From assembly GCF_019904135.1 (NCBI RefSeq), contig NZ_JAIOGQ010000021.1, positions 22,349 to 86,348 of the forward strand: 64,000 bases of DNA, given 5' to 3'. Below the pieces are notes generated by a model, which did not search any database, was not told the origin of the DNA, and saw nothing but the letters and a program-made list of their open reading frames with translations. A program made the position numbers and the translations under genes. Shown in pieces: positions 54,361 through 63,652 of the stretch (position 1 is its first letter; each line of letters begins with the position of its first letter). The DNA comes from Paenibacillus caui (GTDB lineage Bacteria; Bacillota; Bacilli; Paenibacillales; Paenibacillaceae).

Positions 54361-56023
54361 GATTTCACCCTGTTTATAAAAAAATAGACTTCCGTTCCCG
54401 GTTCCAGCATGCGGATATGCAGACCTTCTCCATAAATCAGTTTGACCCGCTCATGTACATTGGAGAGGCCGATTCTGGCGGAGGGCATTTCCCCGGAAAT
54501 GATTTTTCGGATAATCTCCGGGTCTATACCGGGCCCGCTGTCCGAAACGGATATACGTACACGGTTTCCCAATTCTTCAACTTTAAGGGTAACCGTTCCG
54601 GCGCCTTTTCCTTTCAAAATGCCATGGACAATCGCGTTCTCAACCAAAGGCTGCAGCAGCAGGCTCGGCATCATAACCTCAACCTCATCGATTTCATAAA
54701 CTACGTTCAGCTTGTTGCCAAAACGGGCCATTTCGATTTCAACGTAATCGCGGACCTGTTGAAGCTCTTTTTTCATATCGATCAGTTCATCGTTCAGTTC
54801 CAGATTATAACGAAGATAACTGGACAAGCTGATGATCAGCTCCCTGGCCTTGTCGGGATTTATCCTGATCAAGGAAGAAATGGCATTCAGCGAGTTAAAC
54901 AGGAAATGAGGGTTGATTTTGGTCTGAAGCGCCTTAAGCTCCGCCTTATTGGCCATCTCCCGCATCTGTTCTATTCGGGATACCTCAAGCTGCGTAGAGA
55001 TCATCTGTGACAGCCCGACGGCCATGGCCTGAAGAGAGTATGTAATTTTGTGCGCTTTGCGGTAATAGATTTTTAGCGCTCCGGTCACCTCGCCTTTTTC
55101 TTTCAGCGGAATAATGATCAGGGACTGGATCTCCGGCGTCTTCTCATCCGCGTCCTTGTTTCGGATCGTGATTTGCCCGCTTCTTATGCTTTGCTTGGAA
55201 GCCTCCGTAATAATTTCGTGGCCAATGTTGTATCTTTCCTCGCCGGTCCCCACATAAGCAAGAATGACCTTCGTATCGGTCAGCGCAACGGCATCCGCCC
55301 CGATCTCGTTTTTGATAATGGTACAGATCGTCGCCAGCGACTCCGGATTGATGTGTCTGAAGTAGGGTAAAGTTTTACTCGCAATATCGAGAGCAAGCTT
55401 GGCCTGTCTTGCCGCCACCAACTCCTTCTCGCCTTCCACGCTTTGAACGAGCAGCACGATGAGCCCTACGCTCAATTCCCCCGCAATCATCGGGAGAGCG
55501 ATTTTGGAGACAATTTCCGCCCCCAGCGAATGAGGCTCGGCGAACAAGTAAATCAACACCATCGTTAGCGTTTCACAGATCATACCCGCGGCAATCCCTA
55601 AGCTCCATCTGTGCCGCTTTGGAACCCGGGTGTTAATATAACCGGATACAACCCCTGCAATCACGCTTGTAATCAGACAGGGTATCGAGGTCACCCCGTG
55701 TATATCGATGAAGTACCTGTGAATCCCGGAAACAATCCCGGTTACAATACCTACCCAGGGACCGAACAGAATGCCTCCGGAGATGATGGCCACAATTCTG
55801 ATATTGACAAGGGAACCTTCCACGTTAATCCCCGAATAGGTTCCAAATATCGCAAACAGCGAGAAAATAAGCGCAACCACGCTGAGCTCCTGCACGGAAT
55901 GGCTCGTCTTCTGAAGAAGCTCTCTGAAACGCGTAATGCGCTCAAAAAGAACAGGCACATCAGCAGCAGCGCCGACCGTTCAAACAATTGAAGCAGCATC
56001 ACTAACATGTTTGTTTCATCCAA
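54357..56023 (-). pseudogene. LytS-type sensor kinase gene with an N-terminal frameshift
   Basis: The true start is TTG 56023, eight bases after GGGAGG, giving [26 protein letters not shown], the first LytS helix. At the T5 run (plus 55944-55948) the frame is lost. The rest continues in another frame from 55958: [27 protein letters not shown], further helices of the 5TMR-LYT domain ([16 protein letters not shown]), a GAF domain (~205-335), the His motif [17 protein letters not shown] and the ATPase [14 protein letters not shown] and SGPGIDP. One added base would restore a 555-residue kinase. Only a GTG (55958) without a site begins the second frame. Confidence 0.85.
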
Positions 56024-56048
56024 TGCCTAATCCTCCCTATATACAACA

Positions 56049-56098
56049 AACAAGCAGCAGATGGCTCTTCTGTCGAAAAGTCGGCTCTGCTGCTTGTT
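56049..56098 (-). terminator. Terminator after the DUF420 gene
   Basis: Minus strand: AACAAGCAGCAGA and TCTGCTGCTTGTT form a 13-bp perfect stem around 24 bases, followed by TGTTGT. It ends the upstream unit just before the lytS start. Confidence 0.78.
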
Positions 56099-56119
56099 AG
56101 GCTGGGTTCCGGACATCAA

Positions 56120-56683
56120 TCAATAGTAAGGAGCCATCATCAAATATACGATGACGCCTGTAAGACTGACATACAACCAGATGGGCATCGTCCAGCGGAC
56201 AATCTTTTTATGCTTGCCAACCTGCATCGTCCAGCCCCATACCAAAGCGAAAAGCGCAAGCGGAACCACAACCGCCGCCAGGAAGCTGTGCGAAATCAGA
56301 ATGAAGAAGTAAACAGGACGGATAAAGCCTTCCCCTCCATATTTGGCCGTTTCCGGAGAGATATAATGGAACGTCAAATAGGAAACAAGGAAGAGCAGCG
56401 TCGACGTAAAGGCCAGCAGAATAAATACTTTGTGCACGCGGATATTTTTCTTCAAAATGGCGATCAGTCCCGCAATGAGAAAAATAAAAGTAAAGCTGTT
56501 GAAGATCGCATTCAGTCTCGGAAAGATCGTCAAGTCAAAATCAACCGCTCCCTGGTACCCGATGGGCGAGAAGAACAGAAGCAAAATAATAATGTTGGCA
56601 ATGACCGACACCGTGATGATGAGTCCGGTGAAATTTTTCGAGCTTCTTGCTGCGTTGTTATATTGATCCGGATTATGATTCAT
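56120..56683 (-). CDS. DUF420 membrane protein (YozB/CtaM-like)
   Basis: 187 residues, ATG behind AGGAGAG. Five hydrophobic helices; family sequence DLTIFPRLNAIFNSFTFIFLIAGLIAILKKNIRVHKVFI and TFHYISPETAKYGGEG, with His residues (RVHK, FHY, SHSF) that could bind heme. The related CtaM is needed for maturation of heme-copper oxidase in Staphylococcus. That function is likely but unproved here, and no oxidase genes are close. Confidence 0.85.
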   Translation of the reverse strand: MNHNPDQYNNAARSSKNFTGLIITVSVIANIIILLLFFSPIGYQGAVDFDLTIFPRLNAIFNSFTFIFLIAGLIAILKKNIRVHKVFILLAFTSTLLFLVSYLTFHYISPETAKYGGEGFIRPVYFFILISHSFLAAVVVPLALFALVWGWTMQVGKHKKIVRWTMPIWLYVSLTGVIVYLMMAPYY

Positions 56684-56795
56684 GTTTAAGGCTCTCCTAT
56701 TGGGATTCTTGTTTATGTCAATTATATATTGCTTTCAAATCGCTTGTTAAGTGACAAAACATCGACTTTTTGGCGAAAAAGAAATGATTTGAGTT

Positions 56796-57419
56796 TCACG
56801 TCAGGTTTCTGTTCCGTCTCTCACCGGATGTTTTGGCGAAATATCCTTCGATCGTCCGGCTGGCCCAAAGCGACAACCCCACAAACAAGGCAACATAAAC
56901 CAGCTTGTACGGATGACGTATGAATTCATAAAAATCATGTCCGATATAGGAAACCGACATCACCATAACGGCTTTGCCGAAAACGACGGCAATCAGATAG
57001 GAACGAACCTGCATCCGGGCAGCCGCTGCGGCCATGTTTACGATGACAAACGGTCCAACCGGAAAAAGACTGAGCAGGAACACGTAGCTGAACCCGCGGG
57101 TTCGAATCCAGTTCATGCTCCGCTGAATCTTAGGTTTCCGTAACCACTTCTGCATAAAAGGGATCTCCGCCATTTTCCTCACAATCAGAAAAGTGGTCAT
57201 GCAGCCGCCGACTATGCCAATCCAGGAGTACAGAAACCCCAGCCACATTCCGTACACAGCAGCATTGATGCCTACAATCAGCATAGTAGGAAGCGGAGGT
57301 ACAAATGATTTCATAAAAGTCAGCAAAATGCCCGGAAGGGGACCGAAGGATCGGTAGCGATCCATGAGCTCTCTAATATTTTCTTCTGTGAAATAGGACA
57401 TTATACTATGTGCCAACAC
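56796..57419 (-). CDS. TVP38/TMEM64 family membrane protein
   Basis: 207 residues, GTG start eight bases after GGAGAGG. It has the SNARE-associated/VTT fold: FGPLPGILLTFMKSFVPPLPTMLIVGINAAVYG (re-entrant helix with the conserved F..P pattern), then SWIGIVGGCMTTFLIVRK, FLLSLFPVGPFVIVNMAAAAARM and a final helix. VTT proteins move lipids between leaflets. The substrate in bacteria may be undecaprenyl phosphate or phospholipid. Confidence 0.85.
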   Translation of the reverse strand: MLAHSIMSYFTEENIRELMDRYRSFGPLPGILLTFMKSFVPPLPTMLIVGINAAVYGMWLGFLYSWIGIVGGCMTTFLIVRKMAEIPFMQKWLRKPKIQRSMNWIRTRGFSYVFLLSLFPVGPFVIVNMAAAAARMQVRSYLIAVVFGKAVMVMSVSYIGHDFYEFIRHPYKLVYVALFVGLSLWASRTIEGYFAKTSGERRNRNLT

Positions 57420-57569
57420 CAGCTTCGCCCTCTCCTTTTCATTGCCTGTGAATTCCGGTACATAGGCTGCCGCGCATGAAACGACTTAAATTAATTAAAC
57501 AGTGGTAAACTGTCTTCCCGATTATATATAATAGGGACTAGATTGTACAGAAAGGGTGTTGATCCATTT

Positions 57570-59264
57570 ATGAAATTTGGCGAATACCGATATGAACGTC
57601 CTGATGTTGACAAACTCAAACAGGATTTTACCAGTCTGCTGGCAACTTTGAATGCTGCCGCTACATTGGAAGAACAAAGAGCTTCCTTTGCCCAAATCAA
57701 TAAGCTCCGCAGCGAATTTGACACCATGCAGCAACTGGTTAGTGTTCGGCACTCCATCGATACGACTGATGCATTTTATAAAGCCGAACAAGACTATATG
57801 GATGAAATCGGACCTGTCATCCAAGAGTACATAACCGAATATTACAAGGCAATCGTAAATTCCAAGTACAGAGCCGAGCTCGAGCAGGAATGGGGGACGC
57901 AGCTGTTCCAGCTTGCCGAAGTTTCGCTTCGCACGTTCAGTCCGGAAATCATTGAGGATTTGCAGCTCGAGAACAAACTTTCAACGGAATACTCCCAGCT
58001 CATTGCGTCCGCCAAAATTCCGTTCGAAGGCGAGGAACGCACGCTGCCTCAGCTCGCTCCGTTTGAATTGTCCACGGACCGCGAAATGAGAAAACGCGCT
58101 TCCGAAGCCAGATATGGCTTTATGTCTGAACACGAGCCGGACTTCGACCGCATTTATGACGAGCTCGTCAAGGTCCGCACCCGTATTGCCAAAAAGCTTG
58201 GGTACAACAGTTTTGTTGAACTGGGCTATGACCGCATGATGCGCACTGATTATAACGCCGAAATGGTAGCCAATTTTCGCAAACAGGTTCTTGAGCATAT
58301 CGTTCCGGTTGCCCAGAAGCTGAAGCAACGCCAGGCTGAGCGTTTGGGGCTTGATGAGTTGAAATACTACGACGAGAACTTCAATTTCAAAACCGGGAAC
58401 GCTACCCCGAAAGGCGATCCGGACTGGATAGTAGCGAACGGCGCCAAGATGTACCATGAGCTCTCTCCGGAGATGGACGAATTCTTTACCTTTATGCTGG
58501 ACAACGATCTCATGGATCTGGTAAGCAAGAAAGGCAAGCAGGGCGGCGGCTACTGCACCTACTTCAGCGAATACCAGGCTCCGTTTATTTTTTCCAATTT
58601 CAATGGAACCTCCGGGGATATTGACGTCCTGACCCATGAAGCCGGCCATGCTTTCCAGGCCTATGAAAGCCGTAATTTCAAAGTGCCTGAATATGCTTTC
58701 CCGACCTATGAAGCGGCTGAAATCCACTCCATGAGCATGGAATTTTTCACCTGGCCTTGGATGAATCTGTTCTTTAAAGAAGACGCCGGCAAGTACCGGT
58801 TCAATCATTTGGCGGACTGTCTGCAGTTTATTCCTTACGGGGTTTCCGTCGATGAATTCCAGCACTTTGTTTACAGCAACCCGGAAGCGACCCCGACCGA
58901 GCGTAAACAGGCGTGGCGGGAAATCGAGAAGAAATATTTGCCGCACCGCAATTATGACGGCAACGCTTATCTGGAGCAAGGCGGTTTCTGGCAAAAGCAA
59001 GGACATATTTTTGGCGCGCCGTTCTATTACATTGATTATACGTTGGCCCAACTCTGCGCCTTCCAGTTCTGGAAACGTTCGAACGAAGATTTCAAAACCG
59101 CCTGGAGCGATTATTTACAGCTCTGCCAAGCCGGAGGAAGCCAATCCTTCCTCAAGCTGGTTGAGCTCGCCGGGCTGATCTCGCCTTTTAAAGACGGCTG
59201 CATCCGTTCCGTTATCGGAGATATCGAAAGCTGGCTGAACGGCGTTAACGATAAAGAGTTATAA
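57570..59264 (+). CDS. M3 family oligoendopeptidase
   Basis: 564 residues from ATG 57570. The upstream TTG 57543 would add nine. The helical fold includes NKLRSEFDTMQQLVSVRH and ELGYDRMMRTDYNAEMV. The zinc motif is THEAGHAFQAYESRN (~362-376), followed by EAAEIHSMSMEFFTWPW with the third ligand Glu. QGHIFGAPFYYIDYTLAQLCAFQFW near the C-terminus is the substrate-binding segment. It degrades medium-length peptides in the cytoplasm. The 5' flank has TATAAT at 57527-57532. Monocistronic. Confidence 0.93.
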   Translation: MKFGEYRYERPDVDKLKQDFTSLLATLNAAATLEEQRASFAQINKLRSEFDTMQQLVSVRHSIDTTDAFYKAEQDYMDEIGPVIQEYITEYYKAIVNSKYRAELEQEWGTQLFQLAEVSLRTFSPEIIEDLQLENKLSTEYSQLIASAKIPFEGEERTLPQLAPFELSTDREMRKRASEARYGFMSEHEPDFDRIYDELVKVRTRIAKKLGYNSFVELGYDRMMRTDYNAEMVANFRKQVLEHIVPVAQKLKQRQAERLGLDELKYYDENFNFKTGNATPKGDPDWIVANGAKMYHELSPEMDEFFTFMLDNDLMDLVSKKGKQGGGYCTYFSEYQAPFIFSNFNGTSGDIDVLTHEAGHAFQAYESRNFKVPEYAFPTYEAAEIHSMSMEFFTWPWMNLFFKEDAGKYRFNHLADCLQFIPYGVSVDEFQHFVYSNPEATPTERKQAWREIEKKYLPHRNYDGNAYLEQGGFWQKQGHIFGAPFYYIDYTLAQLCAFQFWKRSNEDFKTAWSDYLQLCQAGGSQSFLKLVELAGLISPFKDGCIRSVIGDIESWLNGVNDKEL

Positions 59265-59276
59265 CAGCACTAAAAG

Positions 59277-59313
59277 AAGCGGTCCTGCCCTGAGGCAAGG
59301 ATCGCTTTTTTTT
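59277..59313 (+). terminator. Terminator of the oligoendopeptidase gene
   Basis: AAGCG.TCCT pairs with AGGA.CGCTT around GCCCTGAGGCA, followed by eight T residues. Confidence 0.88.
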
Positions 59314-59338
59314 GTATTCTCTTTCTTTTTCCTAAAGT

Positions 59339-60373
59339 TTAAAACTCCGCTTGCAGAACCTGCTTGATCTGAACGATTGCTTCATCCACATTGGCCGCCC
59401 GGATCATTACGCGCCGCTCTTGTTCAATTTCTCTCGCTGTATATTCGTAACGAGGATCATAGTAGTGAACCAGCAGCATCTCTACTGCCTCGGCGAACCG
59501 CCCGCTTTGCAAGTAAATGTCGATCTCCTTGGCAATGGGAGTATGAATCCGCTCCTTAATTTTTTTGAAAGCCGACATACATTGTTCATGGTGGGAAGCC
59601 GGGGCATAATCCAGCAGAATTTGCCGCACCCGCTCCTCCATCGGAAGTTCGACCCATAACTGGATCCCCTCTTCTTTTTTGCGGGCCAGAAAATCCGGCA
59701 TCGTTACTTTTCCAATCCGTTTGCTTTCCGCTTCCAGCAGCACATAGGGCGAATGTTGAACCTGAAGCAACCCCTGCAGCAGCAGAGAATCAAAGGTTTT
59801 CTGATTATGAGGCACGAGTCCGATTTGTCCGAACACCGATCCGCGATGGCCTGCCATCGCTTCCAGATCCAGCACCGGGTAGCCCTCTTCTTTAAGCTTT
59901 CGCAAAATAGACGTTTTTCCCGATCCGGTGTTCCCGCCCAGGACGACGGCTTGCGGCTTCATCTCAAAATGCTCGAGCTCGTCAACCACCCATCTTCGAT
60001 AGGAACGTATTCCGCCGTCCAGGCGCCTAACGTGAACGTCCATTAATGTCAGCAGCGTTGCCGTCGTGCGGCTTCGCATGCCGCCCCGCCAGCAGAACAC
60101 GACCTTGTCGCCCTGGATTGCTTGAAACTGCCTTATAAAAGATGGCAGCTTGGCGGAAACGATCTCCAGTCCCCGCTGTTTGGCTGCGTCCACGCTTACC
60201 TGTTTATACAAGGTTCCGATTTCGGCGCGCTCTTCATCATTGAACAGCGGGATATTAACGCTTCCGGGAATCGTGGATTCTTCAAACTCGGAAGGTGAGC
60301 GAACATCGATGGTTGTCACCTCATGCTGATTTTGCTTCTCAAGAAGCTCTTCTATATTAATATCTTTAAACAA
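59339..60373 (-). CDS. mnmH: tRNA 2-selenouridine synthase MnmH (SelU)
   Basis: 344 residues, TTG start. The rhodanese domain (~1-125) has TIDVRSPSEFEESTIPGSVNIPLF and the active Cys in VVFCWRGGMRSRT (~95). It is followed by a P-loop domain with VVLGGNTGSGKTSILRKL (~142-159) and LEAMAGHRGSVFG. The enzyme replaces sulfur by selenium at 2-thiouridine of the wobble base, using selenophosphate and a geranylated intermediate. It is 48 bases downstream of selD, so both are one operon. Confidence 0.94.
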   Translation of the reverse strand: MFKDINIEELLEKQNQHEVTTIDVRSPSEFEESTIPGSVNIPLFNDEERAEIGTLYKQVSVDAAKQRGLEIVSAKLPSFIRQFQAIQGDKVVFCWRGGMRSRTTATLLTLMDVHVRRLDGGIRSYRRWVVDELEHFEMKPQAVVLGGNTGSGKTSILRKLKEEGYPVLDLEAMAGHRGSVFGQIGLVPHNQKTFDSLLLQGLLQVQHSPYVLLEAESKRIGKVTMPDFLARKKEEGIQLWVELPMEERVRQILLDYAPASHHEQCMSAFKKIKERIHTPIAKEIDIYLQSGRFAEAVEMLLVHYYDPRYEYTAREIEQERRVMIRAANVDEAIVQIKQVLQAEF

Positions 60374-60421
60374 ACCTACCCGCCCCTTGTTTCCATCTTG
60401 TTGCCGCCCGCAACTTCTATA

Positions 60422-61471
60422 TTAAATCACCTGAATGTGACCCGGATGATCTTCGGTCACTTCTCCTATTAACGAGGCTTCCACCCCTGCCTTTTTCAAG
60501 GCGTCCAATAGAGCGCCGCTTTCCGCGCCTGCAACAGAAATGAGCAGGCCTCCAGAAGTTACAGCATCGCAAAGCATCCACTGACCGATTTGATCCAGTC
60601 CTTCCGGGAAGGTGACCGAGCCTTCAAGATGGGCAAAGTTATTTTTGGTTCCGCCAGGTACAAATCCGGCTTCTGCAAGCTCTCTTACCCGAGGCAGGAA
60701 AGGCACCTGGTCCTTGCTGATGATAATGCCTGTTCCGCTTCCCTTTGCCATTTCGGAGGCATGTCCAAGCAGTCCAAATCCGGTAACATCCGTACATGCG
60801 TGCACTTCATAGGGCTCCATGGTCTCGGCGGCGGTCTTGTTCAAAGTGGTCATGACACGGGTCACCCTCGCCACTTCTTCCTCATTCAGCTGATCCTTCT
60901 TGATGGATGTCGTCAATATCCCGACCCCGATCGGCTTCGTCAGAATCAGCTTGTCCCCCGCTTTGGCGCCCGCATTGGTCCGCACACGATCGGGATGAAC
61001 AAGCCCCGTTACGGCAAGACCGAATTTGGGTTCTTTGTCGTCTATCGAGTGACCGCCTACCAGCGTAACCCCGGCTTCCTTCAATTTATCCCCGGCTCCT
61101 CTCAATATCTCCGACAGAACCGCTTTATCAAGCGTATGAATCGGGAATGCAACAATATTAAGAGCCGTCAGCGGCTTCCCACCCATAGCATAAATATCGC
61201 TGATCGCGTTGGCTGCCGCTACCTGTCCGAAATCATACGGATCATCAACAATCGGCGTGAAAAAATCGACCGTCTGTACCAGGGCAAGCTCGTCTGTAAG
61301 ACGATATACACCCGCGTCGTCGCTTGTATCCAGTCCCACAAGCAGATCCGGATTTGGTTCAGCAGGCGGAAGGCTGCGAATTACCTGTGCCAGATCGGCA
61401 GGTCCGATTTTGCAGCCGCAGCCTCCTTTTGAGGACAACAAAGTCAATTTTATTTTGTCTTGCAATGGCAT
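60422..61471 (-). CDS. selD: Selenide, water dikinase SelD
   Basis: 349 residues from ATG 61471. The upstream ATG 61480 lies in the ribosome site. The active-site loop is SSKGGCGCKIGPADLAQVI with Cys (not selenocysteine) at the catalytic position (~17). GLDTSDDAGVY and VQTVDFFTPIVDDPYDFGQVAAANAISDIYAMGGKPL bind ATP. SelD makes selenophosphate from selenide. With MnmH alone beside it, the product is used for tRNA selenouridine. No selA/selB genes are in the window. Confidence 0.96.
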   Translation of the reverse strand: MPLQDKIKLTLLSSKGGCGCKIGPADLAQVIRSLPPAEPNPDLLVGLDTSDDAGVYRLTDELALVQTVDFFTPIVDDPYDFGQVAAANAISDIYAMGGKPLTALNIVAFPIHTLDKAVLSEILRGAGDKLKEAGVTLVGGHSIDDKEPKFGLAVTGLVHPDRVRTNAGAKAGDKLILTKPIGVGILTTSIKKDQLNEEEVARVTRVMTTLNKTAAETMEPYEVHACTDVTGFGLLGHASEMAKGSGTGIIISKDQVPFLPRVRELAEAGFVPGGTKNNFAHLEGSVTFPEGLDQIGQWMLCDAVTSGGLLISVAGAESGALLDALKKAGVEASLIGEVTEDHPGHIQVI

Positions 61472-61535
61472 AAAGATCATCCTTTCTTAAACTATCTATC
61501 AAAAGCTGGCATCCAGCTCCAAACTATCCTCAAAC

Positions 61536-61544
61536 AGTATACCA
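61536..61544 (-). promoter_or_regulatory. Extended -10 element of the selD-mnmH operon
   Basis: Minus strand TGGTATACT: a TGn extension with TATACT (61541-61536), about 65 bases upstream of selD. The -35 is weak (TTTTCC, 16-base spacer). Confidence 0.5.
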
Positions 61545-61625
61545 CTAAAGAATTACCGGAAAAAATGCTCTTTATTATGTTATACTATCATTCTGACATC
61601 ATTTTAATAGAAAGTGGCGGTTAAC

Positions 61626-62699
61626 ATGGTTCAACTCACGGATTCATCCCCTGCGTCTCACCGCAATTATAAAGCAGCCATACTTGCGGTAATTTTTGTG
61701 CTCATTGCCGTGGCCGGACTGGCTTATGTCAAATGGTGGCCCTATTACGGCAAAGCGTTTAAGGCGGCAGCCGAGCATTCCATCGGCTCCTCGATCATAA
61801 GCGGCAGCTCGGAAACTGCACCTGCTCCTTCATGGTCAGCAGCTGTAGATTACGCAGCCGCTTATTTTAAATCGGTATGGAAAGCTGCGGTGCTTGGCAT
61901 CCTGCTAGGTTCGCTTGTGCAAGTGCTTCTGCCGGGACAATGGCTGCTCAAAGTGCTTGGCAAAGCCACATTTAAAAGCACCGCGATTGGCGGTATTGCT
62001 TCTCTGCCCGCTATGATGTGCACCTGCTGTGCTGCACCGATTGCCGTCGGACTTCGCAAAAAGGATGTCTCTGTAGGTTCGAGTCTCGCCTTTTGGCTCG
62101 GCAATCCGACCATTAATCCGGCGACTCTCATTTTCATGACCTTTGTCCTGTCCTGGAAGTTTACGCTGCTCAGGCTGATCTTCGGCATCGCTCTCACCTT
62201 TGGTGTAAGCTACTTCGCCAATCGTTTCGCCGAAGACGCCAAAGTTCCTGACGAAGTGCTCTCTTCCGTTCAAGAGAACACTCAGGCCGATAACAAGCCT
62301 TTTCTTATACGTTGGGTTAAAAACATCGGCAGCATGCTGTTAAGCATTGTCCCTGCCTATCTGATCTTTGTTCTTATTCTTGGAGCAGCCCGGGCCTGGC
62401 TTTTCCCCGAAATCGGCATTAGCGAAGGAAACCATTTGCTCGCTATTATCGGATTTGCCATTGCCGGCATGCTGTTTGTCATTCCGACTGCAGCCGAAAT
62501 TCCGATCATTCAGTCGTTCATGTCCTTCGGCCTTGGAGCGGGTCCTGCAGGCGCTTTATTGCTGACGCTACCGGCTGTAAGCCTGCCGTCCCTGCTGATG
62601 ATTTCCCGTTCCTACCCGAGAAAGGTCATTGCCTTTGTTGCTTCATCTGTTGTCGTGCTGGGCATTTTATGCGGCCTGTCTGCAATGCTCATCCTTTAA
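61626..62699 (+). CDS. DUF318 / YraQ-type permease
   Basis: 357 residues from ATG 61626. GTG 61614 would add four. After a first helix (AAILAVIFVLIAVAGLAYV) comes an ~80-residue outside loop, then FKSVWKAAVLGILLGSLVQVLLP and the diagnostic MMCTCCAAPIAVGLRKKDVSVGSSLAFWLGNPTINPATLIF with a Cys pair in a conserved turn. Then further helices, about nine in total. DUF318 permeases are predicted exporters or importers, several tied to metals or metalloids. Divergent from selD, which raises, without proof, a possible selenium-compound link. Confidence 0.82.
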   Translation: MVQLTDSSPASHRNYKAAILAVIFVLIAVAGLAYVKWWPYYGKAFKAAAEHSIGSSIISGSSETAPAPSWSAAVDYAAAYFKSVWKAAVLGILLGSLVQVLLPGQWLLKVLGKATFKSTAIGGIASLPAMMCTCCAAPIAVGLRKKDVSVGSSLAFWLGNPTINPATLIFMTFVLSWKFTLLRLIFGIALTFGVSYFANRFAEDAKVPDEVLSSVQENTQADNKPFLIRWVKNIGSMLLSIVPAYLIFVLILGAARAWLFPEIGISEGNHLLAIIGFAIAGMLFVIPTAAEIPIIQSFMSFGLGAGPAGALLLTLPAVSLPSLLMISRSYPRKVIAFVASSVVVLGILCGLSAMLIL

Positions 62700-62716
62700 G
62701 AACTAAGGTAAAATGT

Positions 62717-62755
62717 AAAAGCCCGCTTATCGTTTGAGGATAAACGGGCTTTTTT
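62717..62755 (+). terminator. Terminator of the DUF318 gene
   Basis: AAAAGCCCG.TTATC pairs with GGATAA.CGGGCTTTT and ends in TTTTTT. Confidence 0.92.
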
Positions 62756-62782
62756 GGGTTTCAATCATCAGGTTGATCGTAT

Positions 62783-62816
62783 AAAAAAAGTACCAAGATG
62801 CTGGCATCTTAGGCAC
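62783..62816 (-). terminator. Terminator of the rRNA-tRNA operon
   Basis: Minus strand: AGTGCC.AAGATGC pairs with GCATCTTGGTACT and is followed by TTTTTTT, 20 bases after the last tRNA. Confidence 0.88.
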
Positions 62817-62836
62817 TATAGCTTTATGTATAAAAT

Positions 62837-62911
62837 TGGAGCGGACGACGGGAATCGAACCCGCGACCCTCGCCTTGGCAAGGCGATGCTCTACCGCTGA
62901 GCCACGTCCGC
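62837..62911 (-). tRNA. tRNA-Gly (GCC)
   Basis: Cloverleaf on the minus strand with acceptor GCGGACG/CGTCCGC, anticodon loop TTGCCAA (GCC), T-loop GGTTCGATTCC and an encoded CCA end (62837-62839). Last tRNA of the cluster. Confidence 0.96.
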
Positions 62912-62930
62912 ATAATGCAATTAAGAAAAG

Positions 62931-63003
62931 TGAGCCATGAAGGACTCGAACCTTCGACACCCTGATTAAAAGTCAGGTGCTCTACCAACTGAGCTAATGG
63001 CTC
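62931..63003 (-). tRNA. tRNA-Lys (TTT)
   Basis: Minus strand, acceptor GAGCCAT/ATGGCTC, anticodon loop CTTTTAA (TTT), T-loop GGTTCGAGTCC. No CCA is encoded; it must be added by CCA-adding enzyme. Confidence 0.96.
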
Positions 63004-63071
63004 TCAGATAAGGACTTTCCGAAAAAATGTTCGGATTTACCTTGAATCTTGGACTTCACTTAAGAGTGAAG

Positions 63072-63146
63072 TGGCTGGGGATATAGGATTCGAACCTATG
63101 CATGACGGAGTCAAAGTCCGTTGCCTTACCGCTTGGCTAATCCCCA
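63072..63146 (-). tRNA. tRNA-Gln (TTG)
   Basis: Minus strand, acceptor TGGGGAT/ATCCCCA, anticodon loop CTTTGAC (TTG), T-loop GGTTCGAATCC, encoded CCA (63072-63074). Confidence 0.96.
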
Positions 63147-63157
63147 ATCTTTATGAA

Positions 63158-63234
63158 TGGGGCGATCGATGGGGATCGAACCCACGAATGCCGGAGCCAC
63201 AATCCGGTGCGTTAACCACTTCGCCACGACCGCC
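63158..63234 (-). tRNA. tRNA-His (GTG)
   Basis: Minus strand, anticodon loop TTGTGGC (GTG). The 5' end has the extra G opposite a C discriminator, as required for His identity. T-loop GGTTCGATCCC, encoded CCA (63158-63160). Confidence 0.95.
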
Positions 63235-63247
63235 ATAACAAACCAAA

Positions 63248-63321
<74 letters not shown>

Positions 63322-63408
63322 TCAGTAAAAAGGTATTCTGTTGTTACCGGGGTCCTTCGAATAGCAACCGGAATTACTATAAAGGACATTTTCACTTTTG
63401 GAATACGA

Positions 63409-63484
63409 TGGTGGAGCCAAGGAGGATCGAACTCCTGACCTCCTGCTTGCAAGGCAGGCGCTCTCCCAGCTGAGCTATGGCCCC
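63409..63484 (-). tRNA. tRNA-Ala (TGC)
   Basis: Minus strand, acceptor GGGGCCA/TGGCTCC with the G3-T70 pair (Ala identity), anticodon loop TTGCAAG (TGC), T-loop AGTTCGATCCT, encoded CCA. Confidence 0.96.
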
Positions 63485-63532
63485 ATATTTCCAATTAGTG
63501 CTCTGTTGAAGCACATTTTGTATGTAGTTATC

Positions 63533-63609
<77 letters not shown>

Positions 63610-63627
63610 AAACCATTACACACTCAC

Positions 63628-63649
63628 AAAAAAATTCCCAAAAGGGAAT
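63628..63649 (-). terminator. Hairpin with T tract between 5S rRNA and tRNA-Ile
   Basis: Minus strand ATTCCC, loop TTTT, GGGAAT, then TTTTTT. It lies three bases after 5S and would end transcription before the tRNAs unless rrn antitermination or a leaky stem allows read-through. Confidence 0.7.
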
Positions 63650-63652
63650 CCG

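Noticed and set aside
57981..59051. 356-codon minus-strand frame opposite the oligoendopeptidase
   Set aside because: Shadow of the M3 peptidase gene; no ribosome site or family match.
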